A DNA stretch of 64,000 bases from Mesorhizobium sp. GTDB taxonomy: Bacteria; Pseudomonadota; Alphaproteobacteria; Rhizobiales; Rhizobiaceae. A model generated the notes under the pieces. The model saw nothing but the letters and a program-made list of their open reading frames with translations. It did not search any database and was not told the origin of the DNA. The translations under genes were made by a program, and so were the position numbers. The stretch is taken from assembly GCA_004017275.1 (NCBI GenBank), contig SAKE01000003.1, positions 328,309 through 392,308 of the forward strand, written 5' to 3'. This document shows, piece after piece, positions 63,762 to 64,000 of this stretch; position 1 is the stretch's first letter, and every line of letters begins with the position of its first letter.

Positions 63762-64000
63762 TTGCGGCCCGAGCCCGCCATAGAGTCATTGCGCGCGCAG
63801 ATCGAGAAGATCGAAGGCAGAGGCCGGCGCGCGAAAACGGTGCTTCCGTTCGGGATCGCCGAGATCGACTCGCGCCTTCCCGGCGGTGGCCTGACGCTCG
63901 GCGCGCTCCACGAAATAGCCGGCGGCGGTAACGGCGCTGTCGACGGCGCGGCGGCGGCACTCTTTGCTGCCGGCGTCGCCGCGCGAACCAAAGGCAAGGT
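63762..64000 (+). CDS. imuA: ImuA, SOS mutagenesis cassette protein (partial)
   Basis: A frame open to the window edge reads ESLRAQIEKIEG, TVLPFGIAEIDSRLPGGGL, TLGALHEIAG, and AAALFAAGVAARTKGK, which is the RecA-like fold of ImuA. ImuA works with ImuB and DnaE2 in damage-induced mutagenesis. The best start is TTG 63762 behind GAGG; ATG codons at 63725 and 63728 are in another frame. The LexA box upstream supports SOS control. Only 79 codons are present. Confidence 0.85.
   Translation, partial: MRPEPAIESLRAQIEKIEGRGRRAKTVLPFGIAEIDSRLPGGGLTLGALHEIAGGGNGAVDGAAAALFAAGVAARTKGK

Noticed and set aside
63725..63931. ORF starting at the ATG pair next to the LexA box
   Set aside because: It is out of frame with the ImuA motifs and would be basic low-complexity sequence; the real frame begins at TTG 63762.
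1..64000. CRISPR arrays or rRNA genes
   Set aside because: No regularly spaced repeat series or rRNA sequence was seen on either strand.

Overview
The window is high-GC chromosomal DNA from an alphaproteobacterium, most likely Mesorhizobium or a close relative in the Rhizobiales. Evidence: a Cpa/Tad Flp-pilus block, rhizobial small families (DUF982, DUF6074, DUF1330, DUF2336, DUF6434, Thivi_2564-like), class I PhaC, a CASTOR/POLLUX-type channel, an alphaproteobacterial LexA box (GAAC-N7-GAAC) in front of imuA, and dispersed short palindromic repeats of a kind I associate with this genus. Genus assignment is inference; no rRNA is present.

Layout. 1-3970 (minus): pilus genes cpaB, cpaC, a small lipoprotein, cpaE and the first codons of cpaF. 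4198-8372: parE and a FUSC-family exporter. 8.4-16.5 kb: a MNT nucleotidyltransferase, a DUF2336 protein, a MaoC hydratase/CoA-ester lyase pair, an ICMT-like membrane methyltransferase with its likely TetR repressor and tandem operators, a POLLUX-type channel, and a flavin reductase/nitroreductase pair. 16.6-24.4 kb: a secreted protein, an acyltransferase, thrS, a methyltransferase, a class D beta-lactamase, yidD and a LysR regulator. 24.4-29.8 kb: a TonB-C-like protein, an IscU-like scaffold, folE-hisI, a patatin, a RibD-C reductase and a GlxA-type regulator. 29.9-40.5 kb: recJ, glpX, small membrane proteins, alaC-hom, phaC and an M15-type lipoprotein, followed by tRNA-Glu(TTC). 41-50.2 kb: small proteins, a second pilus block (TadE/F/G-type), map, and a MipA/OmpV protein with its own two-component system.

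From about 51.1 kb the text changes. radC is cut immediately after the HNHP of its JAMM motif, and a tyrosine integrase follows. Beyond it lies a DNA-modification island carrying two convergent multi-gene cassettes. Cassette A (plus, 52.8-57.1 kb) encodes a MerR-like DNA-binding protein, a 1026-aa Eco57I-type adenine methylase and a PD-(D/E)XK nuclease. Cassette B (minus, 63.5-57.2 kb) encodes a HigA-like controller, a 920-aa MmeI-like methylase, an SF2 helicase and a GIY-YIG (T5orf172) nuclease. Every junction within each cassette overlaps, so each looks like one translationally coupled operon. Cassette B is a split restriction machine that I cannot match to a named system and is the best candidate for something underdescribed. 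The window closes with the start of imuA behind a LexA box, the head of an SOS mutagenesis operon.

Start codons were refined by ribosome-binding sites where visible. All functional calls come from reading motifs; no database search was run.
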